A model generated the notes under the pieces. That model was given only the letters and a program-made list of their open reading frames with translations. It was not told the origin of the DNA and made no database searches. From Halomonas chromatireducens (GTDB lineage Bacteria; Pseudomonadota; Gammaproteobacteria; Pseudomonadales; Halomonadaceae): a stretch of DNA of 59,443 nucleotides. Positions 1 through 8,239 of the stretch are shown here, in pieces. Position numbers and translations under genes: made by a program. The stretch covers positions 2,230,375-2,289,817 of the forward strand of contig NZ_CP014226.1 in the NCBI RefSeq assembly GCF_001545155.1, written 5' to 3'. The number at the start of each line of letters is the position of its first letter. The first letter of the stretch is position 1.

Positions 1-114
1 ACCCCAATGCGCCTCGAAGGTCGACTGCACACGCTCGATCAGCATTCGCGCCAGACCTTCGCTTGCCTTGAGCACCGCATTGCCGACGAAGCCGTCGCAG
101 ACGACCACATCGGC
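1..114 (-). pseudogene. plsX: PlsX (phosphate acyltransferase) C-terminal-region fragment
   Basis: The last 38 codons of the frame read [16 protein letters not shown], then [21 protein letters not shown]. This is the conserved DVxVCDGFxGNxxLKxxEG signature of PlsX, the acyl-ACP:phosphate acyltransferase of phospholipid synthesis, and it does not belong to acyl-CoA synthetases. It follows directly, in frame, after the ATP-grasp segment of the preceding gene; the changeover lies within 109-126. The fragment runs off the edge, so the downstream part of plsX may be intact beyond the window. It could be a real rearrangement joint or an assembly chimera. Confidence 0.8.
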
Positions 115-2058
115 CGCCAGCGTCATGTTCAGTGGTGGCAGCGACACCTGACGGTCGGCCAGCACATTGACCTTGTAGCCGCCGATACCGAATACGATGA
201 GCGGCCCGAATATCGGGTCCCGGGTGATCCCCGCGCAGAGCTGCATCGAGTGCTTGCCCCGCTGCATGGGCTGTAGACAGTACTCTCGAATCCTCACCGG
301 CGGGAATCTTTCCCGATGCTTGTCACCGAGGCGTGTGACACCCTCGGCCGCCTGCTGGGGCGAATGGAGGTCCTGCAGCAGGCCCGCCGAGAGCCTGTGG
401 GGCTGCCGGCGATAGCGGAAGGGCCGGCAATTGCTCTCATGCACCACCTTAAGGGCCATGGGGCCATCGATACTGCCGGCGGCAGCAAAGGCCTCCTCCG
501 GTGTCTGCACATAGTGGCTGGGCGCGACGGAAATACCGTAGGCCTCGAGTACCTGGGCGGTCTCGGAGTGAGACAGCGTCTCGCGCCCCTCGGACTTGGC
601 TTCCTCGATCAGGGTGCGGCAACGGGCACGGATATCCGGCGTAGTGGCAAAGGGAATCGTCGGCGGGGTCTCCTGCAGCAGCGCCTGGACCCGCTGATAA
701 TCAACCATGTGCATGAAGGCCTTCACCGCCTTTTCCGGTGAAACGTAGGTTGGGATGCCCGCTGCACTGCACTCATTTCGGGCATCGAGTGCGGCCTCTA
801 GCCCCATCCAACTGGTCAATAGGTTGCGACGAAAACGCTTGCGATTGGCGATTACCGCCTGGGCCGTGACCCTGGATGGCGCCAGGCGAGTCGGCGCATG
901 TACTACCAGGACGGCATCCACGCCAGGGTCGGCGGCGACGATCTCAAGCACCTCCACCAGTTTATCCGGCGTCGCGTTGCCACCAAGGTCCACCGGGTTC
1001 TCCCCGGGCTTGCTCATATCGAAGTCGCTTTTCGTCAGCGCCAGTCGCGTCTCGTCGGAAAAATTCGCCAGCTTGCCCCCGGCACTGATCAGCTTGTCGA
1101 TGGCGAGCATGGCCGGACCCAGACCGTTTGAGACGATCGCCAGCCGGTCGCCCTTGAGCGGCTTCATCTGGGACAGCGTCATCAATGCGTCGAACAGCTC
1201 ATCGGAGTCGTTGACCCTCACCACGCCGGCACGGGCAAAGGCTGCGTCAAAGACGACGTCACGGTTGGCAATCCCCGGCGTCGGCGGCATGTTGGACAGG
1301 TCGGACTCCGGCGTCCGGCCGCTCTTGATGGCGAGGACCAGCCGGTTGCGCGAAGCATCGCGTAGCGCCGTCATGAAGTGCTGGGAGTCCTGGATGCGCT
1401 CCAGATGAAGCAGGATCGCCTGAGTAGGAGAGTACTGGTTGATGTAGTCGAGCAGATCGGGAAGCATCACATCGACACTGTCCCCCACGGTGATGAGGTG
1501 GGAGAAACCGATGCCCCGGCCGGCGGCCCAGTCGATCATGGCGTTGCCGAGCATCCCCGACTGCCCCAGATAGGCCACCCGCCCTGCCTTGACCGGCTGA
1601 CTGGCGTAAGAGGCGTTGAGCTTGCGTCCGGGCACGATCAGCCCCATGCACTCTGGACCCAGCACCCGGATGCCTGACTCACGCGCCGCCACCAGCATTC
1701 GTTCACGGATGGAAGCCTTGCCCTCACTAGCCTCATCGAGGTCAGACCCACCGGATAGGACCAGGGCGGCCTTGACACCCAATCGTCCCAGCCGGGAAAT
1801 CACCTTGGGCAGGCTGTGTGCTGGCGTACAGATGACCGCCAGGTCAGGTGTTTCGGGCAGCTCACGTATACGCGAAACACAGGGCTGACCGAACACCGAT
1901 GCGTAGCCCTTGAGGTTGACCGCCCAGATGGCGCCCGTAAATCCGGCCTCCTGCAGGTTGCGGATGACAAGCCCACCAATGGAGTGAGGCTTTTCCGATG
2001 CCCCGATCACTGCAATGGTGCGCGGCTCGAAGAAGTGCCGTAGGAATCGGGTACCCAA
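1..2058 (-). CDS. NDP-forming acyl-CoA synthetase / Pat-type protein, truncated, in-frame joint to PlsX at the window edge
   Basis: Open frame running off the left edge, about 686 codons. A TTG start at 2058 is chosen because GGAGG lies 8 nt upstream and the N-terminus then matches the family. Residues about 8-100 form a CoA-binding Rossmann domain ([13 protein letters not shown]). Succinyl-CoA-ligase-like domains follow ([32 protein letters not shown]). An ATP-grasp segment ends near residue 645 with [14 protein letters not shown] and SLPPLNMTL. Family members (acetate-CoA ligase ADP-forming, often fused to a GNAT lysine acetyltransferase) run to about 800-900 aa. Here the ATP-grasp stops abruptly and the frame continues as PlsX sequence, so the rest of the ATP-grasp and any GNAT domain are absent. 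It is divergent from the deacetylase gene at 2169, which fits a protein-acetylation role (inference). Only the N-terminal two thirds can be judged. Confidence 0.85.
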   Translation of the reverse strand, partial: MGTRFLRHFFEPRTIAVIGASEKPHSIGGLVIRNLQEAGFTGAIWAVNLKGYASVFGQPCVSRIRELPETPDLAVICTPAHSLPKVISRLGRLGVKAALVLSGGSDLDEASEGKASIRERMLVAARESGIRVLGPECMGLIVPGRKLNASYASQPVKAGRVAYLGQSGMLGNAMIDWAAGRGIGFSHLITVGDSVDVMLPDLLDYINQYSPTQAILLHLERIQDSQHFMTALRDASRNRLVLAIKSGRTPESDLSNMPPTPGIANRDVVFDAAFARAGVVRVNDSDELFDALMTLSQMKPLKGDRLAIVSNGLGPAMLAIDKLISAGGKLANFSDETRLALTKSDFDMSKPGENPVDLGGNATPDKLVEVLEIVAADPGVDAVLVVHAPTRLAPSRVTAQAVIANRKRFRRNLLTSWMGLEAALDARNECSAAGIPTYVSPEKAVKAFMHMVDYQRVQALLQETPPTIPFATTPDIRARCRTLIEEAKSEGRETLSHSETAQVLEAYGISVAPSHYVQTPEEAFAAAGSIDGPMALKVVHESNCRPFRYRRQPHRLSAGLLQDLHSPQQAAEGVTRLGDKHRERFPPVRIREYCLQPMQRGKHSMQLCAGITRDPIFGPLIVFGIGGYKVNVLADRQVSLPPLNMTLAADVVVCDGFVGNAVLKASEGLARMLIERVQSTFEAHWG

Positions 2059-2168
2059 GTCGTTACCTCCACCAAGTCAGTTCCTGTCATCCTGTGTACG
2101 ACTTATTGACACTGTTGTGCAAGGGCTTACCGGCATTATGGTGACCCCTGTCATTGTGGAGCACCCAT

Positions 2169-3104
2169 ATGATCACGGCTTACATTACCCACCCGGATTG
2201 CCATCTTCACCATATGGGCCCGGAGCATCCGGAAAGCCCGCTTCGGCTTGAAGCCATCAAGGCTCGCCTCTCGCTCTCCGGGCTTCTACAGCAAACCATG
2301 CAGTCGGATGCTCGCGAAGCCACCGAAGATGAACTGGCTCGAGTTCACCCGCTACGTCATCTCAGGGCGCTGGACAAGTGCGTGCCCCAAACGGGCATCG
2401 TCACGCTGGACAGTGACACCATGATGAATCCCGACAGCCTACAGGCCGCTCGCATGGCCGCTGGCGCCGTGATTCGCGGGGTGGAGCAGGTCTATCGTGG
2501 CCAGGCCGACAATGTCTTCTGTGCAGTACGCCCACCGGGACACCACGCCGAAGCCACCGACGCCATGGGCTTTTGCTTCTACAACAATGTCGCCGTCGGC
2601 GCCGCCCACGCTCGGGCGAAGTACGGCGCCCGACGCATTGCCATCCTCGACTTCGACGTTCATCAGTGCAACGGCACCATCGATATCTTCAAGGATGACC
2701 CCGACATCCTGATCTGCACCAGCTACCAGTACCCGTTCTACCCCTGGCGCTACCTGCGCAGCGAATGGCAGAACGTGGTCAACACACCCCTGGAAGCCGG
2801 TACCGACAGTACCGCCTTTCGACGTGAGCTCGAGAACGACTGGCTTCCAGCCCTGCACGCCTTCAAGCCGGAGCTGGTGCTGGTATCGGCAGGTTTCGAT
2901 GGCCACCGAGAAGATCCCATGGCGGAACTCTGCCTTGAGGACGAGGATTTTTACTGGGTAACCCACATGGCCATGGAGATCGCTGCACTCTATGCCGACA
3001 ATCGCCTCGTTTCTGTCCTGGAAGGCGGTTACGACCCAGCCTCGCTTGGCCGTGGCGCTGAAGCGCACGTTCGTGCGCTACTGGGCCTGCCTTTCGGTGA
3101 CTGA
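2169..3104 (+). CDS. HDAC-family deacetylase (AcuC/AphA-like)
   Basis: 311 aa zinc-dependent amidohydrolase of the histone-deacetylase superfamily; bacterial members deacetylate proteins or acetylpolyamines. The active-site pair is PPGHH (H125/H126). Zinc ligands are D163 and H165 in LDFDVHQCNGT and D244 in SAGFDGH. The usual HHGNG is HQCNG here; the changed second His is not a metal ligand, so activity is plausible. The start at ATG 2169 is preferred over TTG 2154 because TGGAG lies 8 nt upstream and the chain then begins at the usual family N-terminus. It is divergent from the Pat-type gene with a 110-bp gap, suggesting a writer/eraser pair like the Bacillus acu locus (inference). Confidence 0.9.
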   Translation: MITAYITHPDCHLHHMGPEHPESPLRLEAIKARLSLSGLLQQTMQSDAREATEDELARVHPLRHLRALDKCVPQTGIVTLDSDTMMNPDSLQAARMAAGAVIRGVEQVYRGQADNVFCAVRPPGHHAEATDAMGFCFYNNVAVGAAHARAKYGARRIAILDFDVHQCNGTIDIFKDDPDILICTSYQYPFYPWRYLRSEWQNVVNTPLEAGTDSTAFRRELENDWLPALHAFKPELVLVSAGFDGHREDPMAELCLEDEDFYWVTHMAMEIAALYADNRLVSVLEGGYDPASLGRGAEAHVRALLGLPFGD

Positions 3105-3199
3105 CGCCGATTCACCTGAGTCAGGAAACACCCCGTCGCGATTGGGTGCGCATATGTCGCTATGACAATGCGCTTCACGCCATTTGTGGTACGCTTTGG

Positions 3200-3213
3200 G
3201 GAAACTTGTTTCC
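3200..3213. promoter_or_regulatory. Perfect 6-2-6 palindrome upstream of the XRE-cupin gene (candidate operator)
   Basis: GGAAACTTGTTTCC is a perfect inverted repeat ending 16 nt before the ATG at 3230. A TATAGT hexamer abuts it at 3214-3219 and could be a -10. Such a position would suit autoregulation by the encoded HTH protein. The core GAAAC-N2-GTTTC also fits the published PsrA box (G/C)AAAC-N2-4-GTTT(G/C). Binding is not shown. Confidence 0.45.
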
Positions 3214-3229
3214 TATAGTGAACCTGCCC

Positions 3230-3862
3230 ATGCCAGCCACCACCGACCAGCAGGCCGCGCTGCGTATCGCATCCGGCCGCAAACCCTTCGTGGAGCCACT
3301 ACGTCTTGGGGAGCGCCTCAAGGAGCTTCGCTTGGCCAACCAGTGGACGCTGGAGGACGTCAGTCAGCGCACCGGCCTGGCCCGTTCGACCCTGTCCAAA
3401 ATCGAGAATAATCAGATATCGCCCACCTTTACCGCCGTACAGAAACTTATCAACGGTCTCGGCATTGACCTGCCACAGCTGCTGACCCCCCCTCGCGCCC
3501 AGCCCCGGACCATGGGACGCCGAGATCTGACACGGCAGGGAAAGGGCGAACACCACCCCACCCCCACCTACGAGCATGAGCTGCTGAGCTGTGAGCTGGC
3601 CCAGAAGCGCATGATTCCTTTCAAGACCATCGTTCGGGCACGCAGTTTCGACGAATTCAGCGAATGGGTTCGTCATGACGGGGAAGAGTTTCTGATGGTC
3701 CTGGAAGGCGAGATCTGTCTCTATACCGAGTTCTACGAGCCGTTGCAGCTCTCCCATGGTGACAGCATCTACTTCGATAGCGACATGGGCCATGCACTGG
3801 TCTCGACCAGCACAGAGGATGCCGTGGTCCTGTCGGTCTGTACCCACGGGGACACTACCTGA
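3230..3862 (+). CDS. XRE-family transcriptional regulator with C-terminal cupin domain
   Basis: 210 aa DNA-binding regulator. An HTH_3 domain lies at about residues 26-80 (RLKELRLANQWTLEDVSQRTGLARSTLSKIENN), and a small-molecule-binding cupin barrel at about 130-208 (EEFLMVLEGEICLY, LSHGDSIYFDSDMGHA). This architecture is common for proteobacterial sensors of polyamines, amino acids or aldehydes; the ligand here is unknown. The frame extends upstream to 3146, but ATG 3230 gives the normal family N-terminus; GTG 3218 is a possible alternative. It ends 2 bp from the stop of the convergent fdhD. The palindrome at 3200-3213 is its likely operator. Confidence 0.88.
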   Translation: MPATTDQQAALRIASGRKPFVEPLRLGERLKELRLANQWTLEDVSQRTGLARSTLSKIENNQISPTFTAVQKLINGLGIDLPQLLTPPRAQPRTMGRRDLTRQGKGEHHPTPTYEHELLSCELAQKRMIPFKTIVRARSFDEFSEWVRHDGEEFLMVLEGEICLYTEFYEPLQLSHGDSIYFDSDMGHALVSTSTEDAVVLSVCTHGDTT

Positions 3863-3864
3863 GC

Positions 3865-4710
3865 TCAGCGCTGCTGTCTGTCGCCCGGTCGCCGTGCGGG
3901 CATGGCATCCAGTTCCAGCCTTTCCCCGGCATTGATCGCCTGGAAGTGACGCCCCTTGGCCCGGGCGATCAACAAGACGCCGAAGCGCTCGGCCAGCTCC
4001 ACTCCCTTCTGGGTGACGCCCGAACGTGACACCAGAACGCTGATTCCCATTTGGGCGACCTTGAGCACCATTTCGGAGGTCAATCTTCCGGTGGTATAGA
4101 AAATATCGCAGCCTTGGGTCTCGCTGGTTTCCAGCCACTGCCGCCCGGCCAGGGTGTCCACTGCATTATGTCGTCCCACGTCTTCGACGAAATCGAGCAC
4201 TTCTGCCTGGCGGCAGAGCGCACAGCCATGCACAGCTCCTGCGTTACGATAGGTCTCGTTGTAATCACCCAGCCGCTCGAGCAACGCATAGAGCACCGAC
4301 TGTGACAGTCGGGTCTCTGGCATCCGCTGCAGCGAGGTCGTATCCAGCAGCCGGCCAAAAACCGTGCCCTGGCCGCAGCCGGTCGTCACGGTGCGCTGCC
4401 CCAGCCGGGTCTCCATGTCGTCCGGCAGCCGTCGGGTCACCACGGCGGCAGCCTCCACCTCCCAGTCGACCTGAACCGCCTCGAGATCCTCTACGCTCGG
4501 GAGCAGCCCCTGGTTACGCAGGTAACCGACGACCAACGCTTCCGGGTCGGCTCCCAGGGTCATCAAGGTGACGATTTCACGCTTGTTGAGATAGAGCGTC
4601 AGGGCGCGTTCGGCCGCAATGGCCTGGCGACGCACCTGGCCAAACTCATCGAGGACGTCAACTTCCAGCGTGGTGGGCAGTCGAGCATGACTGAAACTGG
4701 TGAGGGACAT
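3865..4710 (-). CDS. fdhD: Formate dehydrogenase accessory sulfurtransferase FdhD
   Basis: 281 aa. FdhD transfers sulfur from IscS to the molybdenum bis-MGD cofactor before insertion into formate dehydrogenase. Conserved cysteines are C112 in TTGCGQGT and the pair C163/C166 in HGCALCR. The family motifs DVGRHNAVD and TTGRLTSEMV follow. ATG 4710 is used; GTG 4713 is one codon upstream. It is divergent from the DUF1244-moaB-moeA operon, placing several Mo-cofactor functions together, though no formate dehydrogenase structural gene lies in the window. The 167-bp divergent region contains a stacked inverted-repeat structure. Confidence 0.93.
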   Translation of the reverse strand: MSLTSFSHARLPTTLEVDVLDEFGQVRRQAIAAERALTLYLNKREIVTLMTLGADPEALVVGYLRNQGLLPSVEDLEAVQVDWEVEAAAVVTRRLPDDMETRLGQRTVTTGCGQGTVFGRLLDTTSLQRMPETRLSQSVLYALLERLGDYNETYRNAGAVHGCALCRQAEVLDFVEDVGRHNAVDTLAGRQWLETSETQGCDIFYTTGRLTSEMVLKVAQMGISVLVSRSGVTQKGVELAERFGVLLIARAKGRHFQAINAGERLELDAMPARRPGDRQQR

Positions 4711-4776
4711 CACGTTTACCCCTGTTCCCCATGTCTGATTTCTCTACGCAAATGACATGATCGCATCCCTGGCGGA

Positions 4777-4820
4777 GGCTGTCTGTAGCCGGGGGGCTAC
4801 ATCCCGAAGCCACGACAGCT
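4777..4820. promoter_or_regulatory. Nested inverted repeats in the fdhD/DUF1244 divergent region
   Basis: An outer 7-bp pairing, GGCTGTC (4777-4783) with GACAGCT (4814-4820, one G-U), encloses a perfect 7-bp hairpin, TGTAGCC-GGGG-GGCTACA (4784-4801), which begins on the very next base. It would lie about 70 nt into an fdhD leader, or upstream of the DUF1244 promoter. It could be an operator or a leader RNA. It does not match the Moco riboswitch consensus as I recall it. Confidence 0.35.
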
Positions 4821-4877
4821 AGCCCCCATGTCGCGCACTTTTGTTATCCTGTGACGAACCTGACGAGGAGCGCCTAC

Positions 4878-5201
4878 ATGCAGAATCTAGACGAGAATAC
4901 CCGTACCGAGCTCGAAGCCGCGGCCTTTCGCCGTTTGCTTCAGCACCTCGACGAGCACAAGGAAGTGCAGAACATCGATCTGATGATCCTGGCCGACTTT
5001 TGCCGCAACTGCCTCTCCAAGTGGCTGGTGTCGGCGGCCGAGAAGCAGGGTGCCGATCTCGACTATGAAACAGCCCGGGAATATGTCTACGGAATGCCCT
5101 ACGACGAGTGGAAGGCCAACTACCAGCAAAAAGCCACGCCGGAACAGGTGGCCGCCTTCGAGGCTCGCCAGGCTTACAAGAGGGAGAGCCAGGGCTCATG
5201 A
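4878..5201 (+). CDS. DUF1244 family protein
   Basis: 107 aa small soluble protein of the DUF1244 (PF06844) family, function unknown. Recognisable features are the mid-protein DFCRNCLSKW motif with two cysteines and the segment YVYGMPYDEWKANYQ. ATG 4878 is chosen because GAGGAG lies at 4865-4870; the frame opens at 4851 but without a ribosome site. Its stop overlaps the moaB start (ATGA at 5198-5201), so translation is probably coupled to Mo-cofactor genes. A link to molybdopterin is suggested only by the operon. Confidence 0.85.
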   Translation: MQNLDENTRTELEAAAFRRLLQHLDEHKEVQNIDLMILADFCRNCLSKWLVSAAEKQGADLDYETAREYVYGMPYDEWKANYQQKATPEQVAAFEARQAYKRESQGS

Positions 5202-5719
5202 GCGAATCGATGATACCGCTGACAATAGCGGTGCTGACCATCTCCGACACCCGGGACCTGAACACCGATCGCAGCGGCGCCATGCTGGGCGAGCGCCTGG
5301 AGCTGGCGGGCCATCGGCTTGCCGAGCGGCGGATCGTGATCGACGATATCTATCGTATTCGTGCGGCAGTCTCAGAGTGGATTGCCGACCCGGACATTCA
5401 GGTCATCCTGACAACCGGTGGCACCGGTTTCACCGGCCGCGATTCGACCCCCGAAGCCGTGTCGGTGCTGCTGGACAAGCGTATCGAAGGGTTCGGTGAA
5501 CAGTTCCGCCAGCTCTCCTTCCTGGACGTCGGCAGCTCGACGATCCAGAGCCGCTGCCTGGGCGGATTGGCCAATGATACCGTGATTTTCTGCCTGCCCG
5601 GCTCCAGCGGCGCCTGCCGCACCGCCTGGGATGGCCTGCTGGCAGAGCAGCTCGACAGCCGTCACAAGCCCTGCAACTTCGCCAACCTGGTCATACCCGG
5701 CCGGGGTCAGCATGGCTGA
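5198..5719 (+). CDS. moaB: Molybdenum cofactor biosynthesis protein B
   Basis: 173 aa MogA/MoaB-fold protein. Family members bind molybdopterin and adenylylate it ahead of metal insertion. Visible motifs are AVLTISDTR near the N-terminus, the binding loop LTTGGTGFTGRDSTPEA in the middle, and FCLPGSSGAC near the C-terminus. It overlaps the upstream DUF1244 stop by 4 nt and the downstream moeA start by 8 nt, giving a tight operon. Length agrees with E. coli MoaB (about 170 aa). Confidence 0.93.
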   Translation: MSESMIPLTIAVLTISDTRDLNTDRSGAMLGERLELAGHRLAERRIVIDDIYRIRAAVSEWIADPDIQVILTTGGTGFTGRDSTPEAVSVLLDKRIEGFGEQFRQLSFLDVGSSTIQSRCLGGLANDTVIFCLPGSSGACRTAWDGLLAEQLDSRHKPCNFANLVIPGRGQHG

Positions 5720-6920
5720 GCTGCAACCCATCGAGGCAGCACTCGCCGCGCTACTCGAGGATGTCGCCCCACTACCGACGGAGGTCGTCAGCTGCAGCCA
5801 GGCCGCAGGACGGGTGCTGTCCGAACCGGTACTGGCCCGACTCGACGTGCCCCCCTTCGACAACAGCGCCATGGACGGCTATGCCCTGCATCACGGCGAT
5901 GCGGGGCAGACACTGCCGATCACCCAGCGCGTCGCCGCGGGGAGTGGCGTCCAGCCGCTGTCGCCGGCAAGCTGCGCACGGATCTTCACTGGCGGCGAGC
6001 TCCCGCCAGGGGCCGATTGCGTGGTGATGCAGGAGCGCGTCGAGAAGAAGGATGGCCTGGCGGTCATCCCCGCGGATATCCCGGCAGGTGATAACGTGCG
6101 CCGCCGTGGCCGTGACGTACGGGCTGGGGCGCCGCTGCTGGATGCGGGCATACACCTTGATGCCGCCGCATTGGGTCATCTTGCCGGACAGGGCATCACC
6201 GAGGTGGCTGTGCGCCGTCGCCCCCGGGTCGCCCTGCTCTCCACCGGTGACGAGATCGTCGATCCGGGCCAGCCCCTGGCCCCGGGACAGATCTACAACT
6301 CCAACCGCCCCATGCTCAGGCAGCTGCTGGAACGTTTCGGCGCCGAGGTGGTGCTCGTCGCCTCGGTGCCCGACGACCCGGAAGGGACCCGCGCCACACT
6401 GAGCCGGGCCGCACAAGGGGCGGATGTGGTGGTCTCCACCGGTGGCGTCAGCGTGGGAGAAGAGGACCACGTCCGCGCCGCACTGGAATCCATCGGTCGG
6501 CTCGACCTCTGGCGCCTGGCCATACGGCCCGGCAAGCCACTCGCCCTGGGGCGGCTGCCCGGGAAAGGCGGCAGGCCAGTGCGCTTTGTCGGCCTGCCGG
6601 GCAACCCCGTGTCGTGCTTTGTCGGTGCCTGGTTGTTCCTTCGCCCCCTGATGGGCGCGCTGCTTGGCTGCCCGGCCCTCGCCGAGCTGCCGACGCTCTC
6701 CGCCCGTGCCGACTTCGCAACCAGCACCGGCCCTCGTCGTCACTATATGCGCGTGGCCCTCGAGTTCAGCGAGCAAGGGATCGTGGCAAGCGCGTTCCGA
6801 GACCAGAACTCCGGCGTGCTCTCTTCCTGCGTCGGCGCCGATGCACTGGCCGTGATACCCGAGCAGTCACACATCGCGCGCGGCGATGCCCTCGACTGCT
6901 TGTGGCTCAGGGTCGGTTGA
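5712..6920 (+). CDS. moeA: Molybdopterin molybdenumtransferase MoeA
   Basis: 402 aa enzyme that inserts molybdate into adenylylated molybdopterin. Visible are the N-terminal region with PPFDNSAMDGYAL, the domain around ARIFTGGELPPGADCVVMQE, the MogA-like domain with LLSTGDEI and STGGVSVGEEDHV, and RPGKPLALG / GLPGNPVSC. ATG 5712 overlaps the moaB stop; earlier in-frame starts lie inside moaB. The 3' end overlaps the convergent acpH by 14 nt. Confidence 0.95.
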   Translation: MAELQPIEAALAALLEDVAPLPTEVVSCSQAAGRVLSEPVLARLDVPPFDNSAMDGYALHHGDAGQTLPITQRVAAGSGVQPLSPASCARIFTGGELPPGADCVVMQERVEKKDGLAVIPADIPAGDNVRRRGRDVRAGAPLLDAGIHLDAAALGHLAGQGITEVAVRRRPRVALLSTGDEIVDPGQPLAPGQIYNSNRPMLRQLLERFGAEVVLVASVPDDPEGTRATLSRAAQGADVVVSTGGVSVGEEDHVRAALESIGRLDLWRLAIRPGKPLALGRLPGKGGRPVRFVGLPGNPVSCFVGAWLFLRPLMGALLGCPALAELPTLSARADFATSTGPRRHYMRVALEFSEQGIVASAFRDQNSGVLSSCVGADALAVIPEQSHIARGDALDCLWLRVG

Positions 6921-7503
6921 ACGATGAGCCCTTCCCGGTATCGGTTACCTCGAGTTCGTCGTTCACAGCGGGCCAGAGGCGCTGAAAGTCCCTCTCCAGG
7001 CCAGCATAATCCGCCTCCAGCCAAGGCACCAGTTCCGCCAGGCGGTTGGGGCCGGAGAGCCGCTGACCGATACCGCGCACCGCCCGGCAGGTGAAATCGA
7101 AGTCGACGTAGCGATGCAGCCAATCCTGCTCCACCAGTACCGGCATCATGAGAGCCAGGCGGGCGGGGGCAGGACGCTGCTCCAGCAGGTGGTAGCAGCG
7201 CAATACCAGCCGGGACTCCACCACGTCGAGTTGCAGCTGGCGAGCCACGAAGTGGTCCCACATCAGGTCCAGGGCGATACCGGTATAACGCCGGAGCGTC
7301 TGCGGCGCCCGGCTCCGTGCCGAATGGATCACCGGATGGCCATCGACAAAGGCATCGACCCGGCGATGGTGCCGGATACCGCTGGCGACCTCGACGGACC
7401 AGGCCGAGAGGTCACTGCCCTTGACGCCGTCGGCAATCAGGTTGCCGTAGAGAAACTCGTCGCTGCCGCCGCGGGCCAGCCAGGCATGAGCCAAAAAATT
7501 CAT
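6907..7503 (-). CDS. acpH: ACP phosphodiesterase (AcpH, DUF479)
   Basis: 198 aa. AcpH removes the 4'-phosphopantetheine arm from acyl carrier protein. The family start MNFLAHAWLA is present, followed by GNLIADGVKG and the HHRRVDAFVDGHP metal-site region of this HD-like family, and WDHFVA. It lies downstream of tusE on the same strand with a 58-bp gap, possibly read with the tus genes, and its 3' end overlaps moeA. Confidence 0.9.
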   Translation of the reverse strand: MNFLAHAWLARGGSDEFLYGNLIADGVKGSDLSAWSVEVASGIRHHRRVDAFVDGHPVIHSARSRAPQTLRRYTGIALDLMWDHFVARQLQLDVVESRLVLRCYHLLEQRPAPARLALMMPVLVEQDWLHRYVDFDFTCRAVRGIGQRLSGPNRLAELVPWLEADYAGLERDFQRLWPAVNDELEVTDTGKGSSFNRP

Positions 7504-7561
7504 GGGGATTGCTTCATCGAGAATGCGCTTTCATGGCAAGGCCCTCATGGACATCCCTTCA

Positions 7562-7915
7562 TCAGAGGCAATTCGCAGGCTTCGGCAGGCCTGCCAGCCG
7601 CGCCGCCACCTTGGCAGGGCTTTCCGGGAAGAGGCGCATGAGGTGAAGCGAACGCCCCTTCTCGCTTCCCAGCGACTGCGCCACGGCCTTGACCAGCGGC
7701 CGCATGGCCGGTGAGGCCTCGTAGCGGGCATAGAAGTCGCGCAGTACCGTAATGATCTCCCAGTGCTCATCGGTCAGCTCACGCCCCTCCTCGGCCGCCA
7801 TGGCGCTGGCCACGGCCGGTGTCCAGTCATCGAGCGCTATCAGGTAGCCTTCCGGATCGAGGGCAATGCGCTGGGCTCCCACCTGCAGATAGCGGTCGAT
7901 TTCCGTAGAAGCCAT
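7562..7915 (-). CDS. tusE: Sulfurtransferase TusE (DsrC family)
   Basis: 117 aa. TusE accepts persulfide sulfur from the TusBCD complex and hands it to MnmA for 2-thiolation of wobble uridine in tRNA. The sequence has LDDWTPAVASAMAAEEG, then ELTDEHWEII and RDFYARYEASPAMRPLVK, and ends in the family tail GLPKPANCL with the catalytic cysteine second from the end. Its start overlaps the tusB stop at 7915. Confidence 0.95.
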   Translation of the reverse strand: MASTEIDRYLQVGAQRIALDPEGYLIALDDWTPAVASAMAAEEGRELTDEHWEIITVLRDFYARYEASPAMRPLVKAVAQSLGSEKGRSLHLMRLFPESPAKVAARLAGLPKPANCL

Positions 7916-8205
7916 CAGAACCAGCTCACTGTCTTGTCGGCTTCTTCGGTAAGCGTTACGAAGCCGTCGACGTCCACTACCTGGACACTGGCATCGCAGT
8001 GGCCATCCAGTCCGTGGGCCACCAGATCCTCACGTAGGGCGAACAGCCGGCCGCCGATCACCTCGAAATGACGAACCTGGGACGGCAGCGCGCCATGTAC
8101 GCCATCTTCGACCAGCAACAGGCGATCTTCCGGCCCCATGCCGGCAAGGGCATCACGGTAGACCAGGCTCGAGCTGGGAGAGCGATTGAGAATGTGCAGG
8201 ATCAT
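7915..8205 (-). CDS. tusB: Sulfur relay protein TusB (DsrH)
   Basis: 96 aa subunit of the TusBCD heterohexamer. It begins MILHILNRSP and contains LLLVEDGVHGAL, typical of DsrH/TusB. It lies between tusC and tusE in the conserved order D-C-B-E, overlapping tusE by one base. It lacks an obvious catalytic cysteine, as usual for TusB. Confidence 0.92.
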   Translation of the reverse strand: MILHILNRSPSSSLVYRDALAGMGPEDRLLLVEDGVHGALPSQVRHFEVIGGRLFALREDLVAHGLDGHCDASVQVVDVDGFVTLTEEADKTVSWF

Positions 8206-8239
8206 GATCGACCTCGCGGTTATCGTGTCACCGATGGCG

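Noticed and set aside
4711..4877. Moco riboswitch
   Set aside because: Hairpins are present, but the conserved blocks of the Moco RNA as I recall them are not.
5772..6776. 334-aa minus-strand frame
   Set aside because: Antisense of moeA, which has full family motifs.
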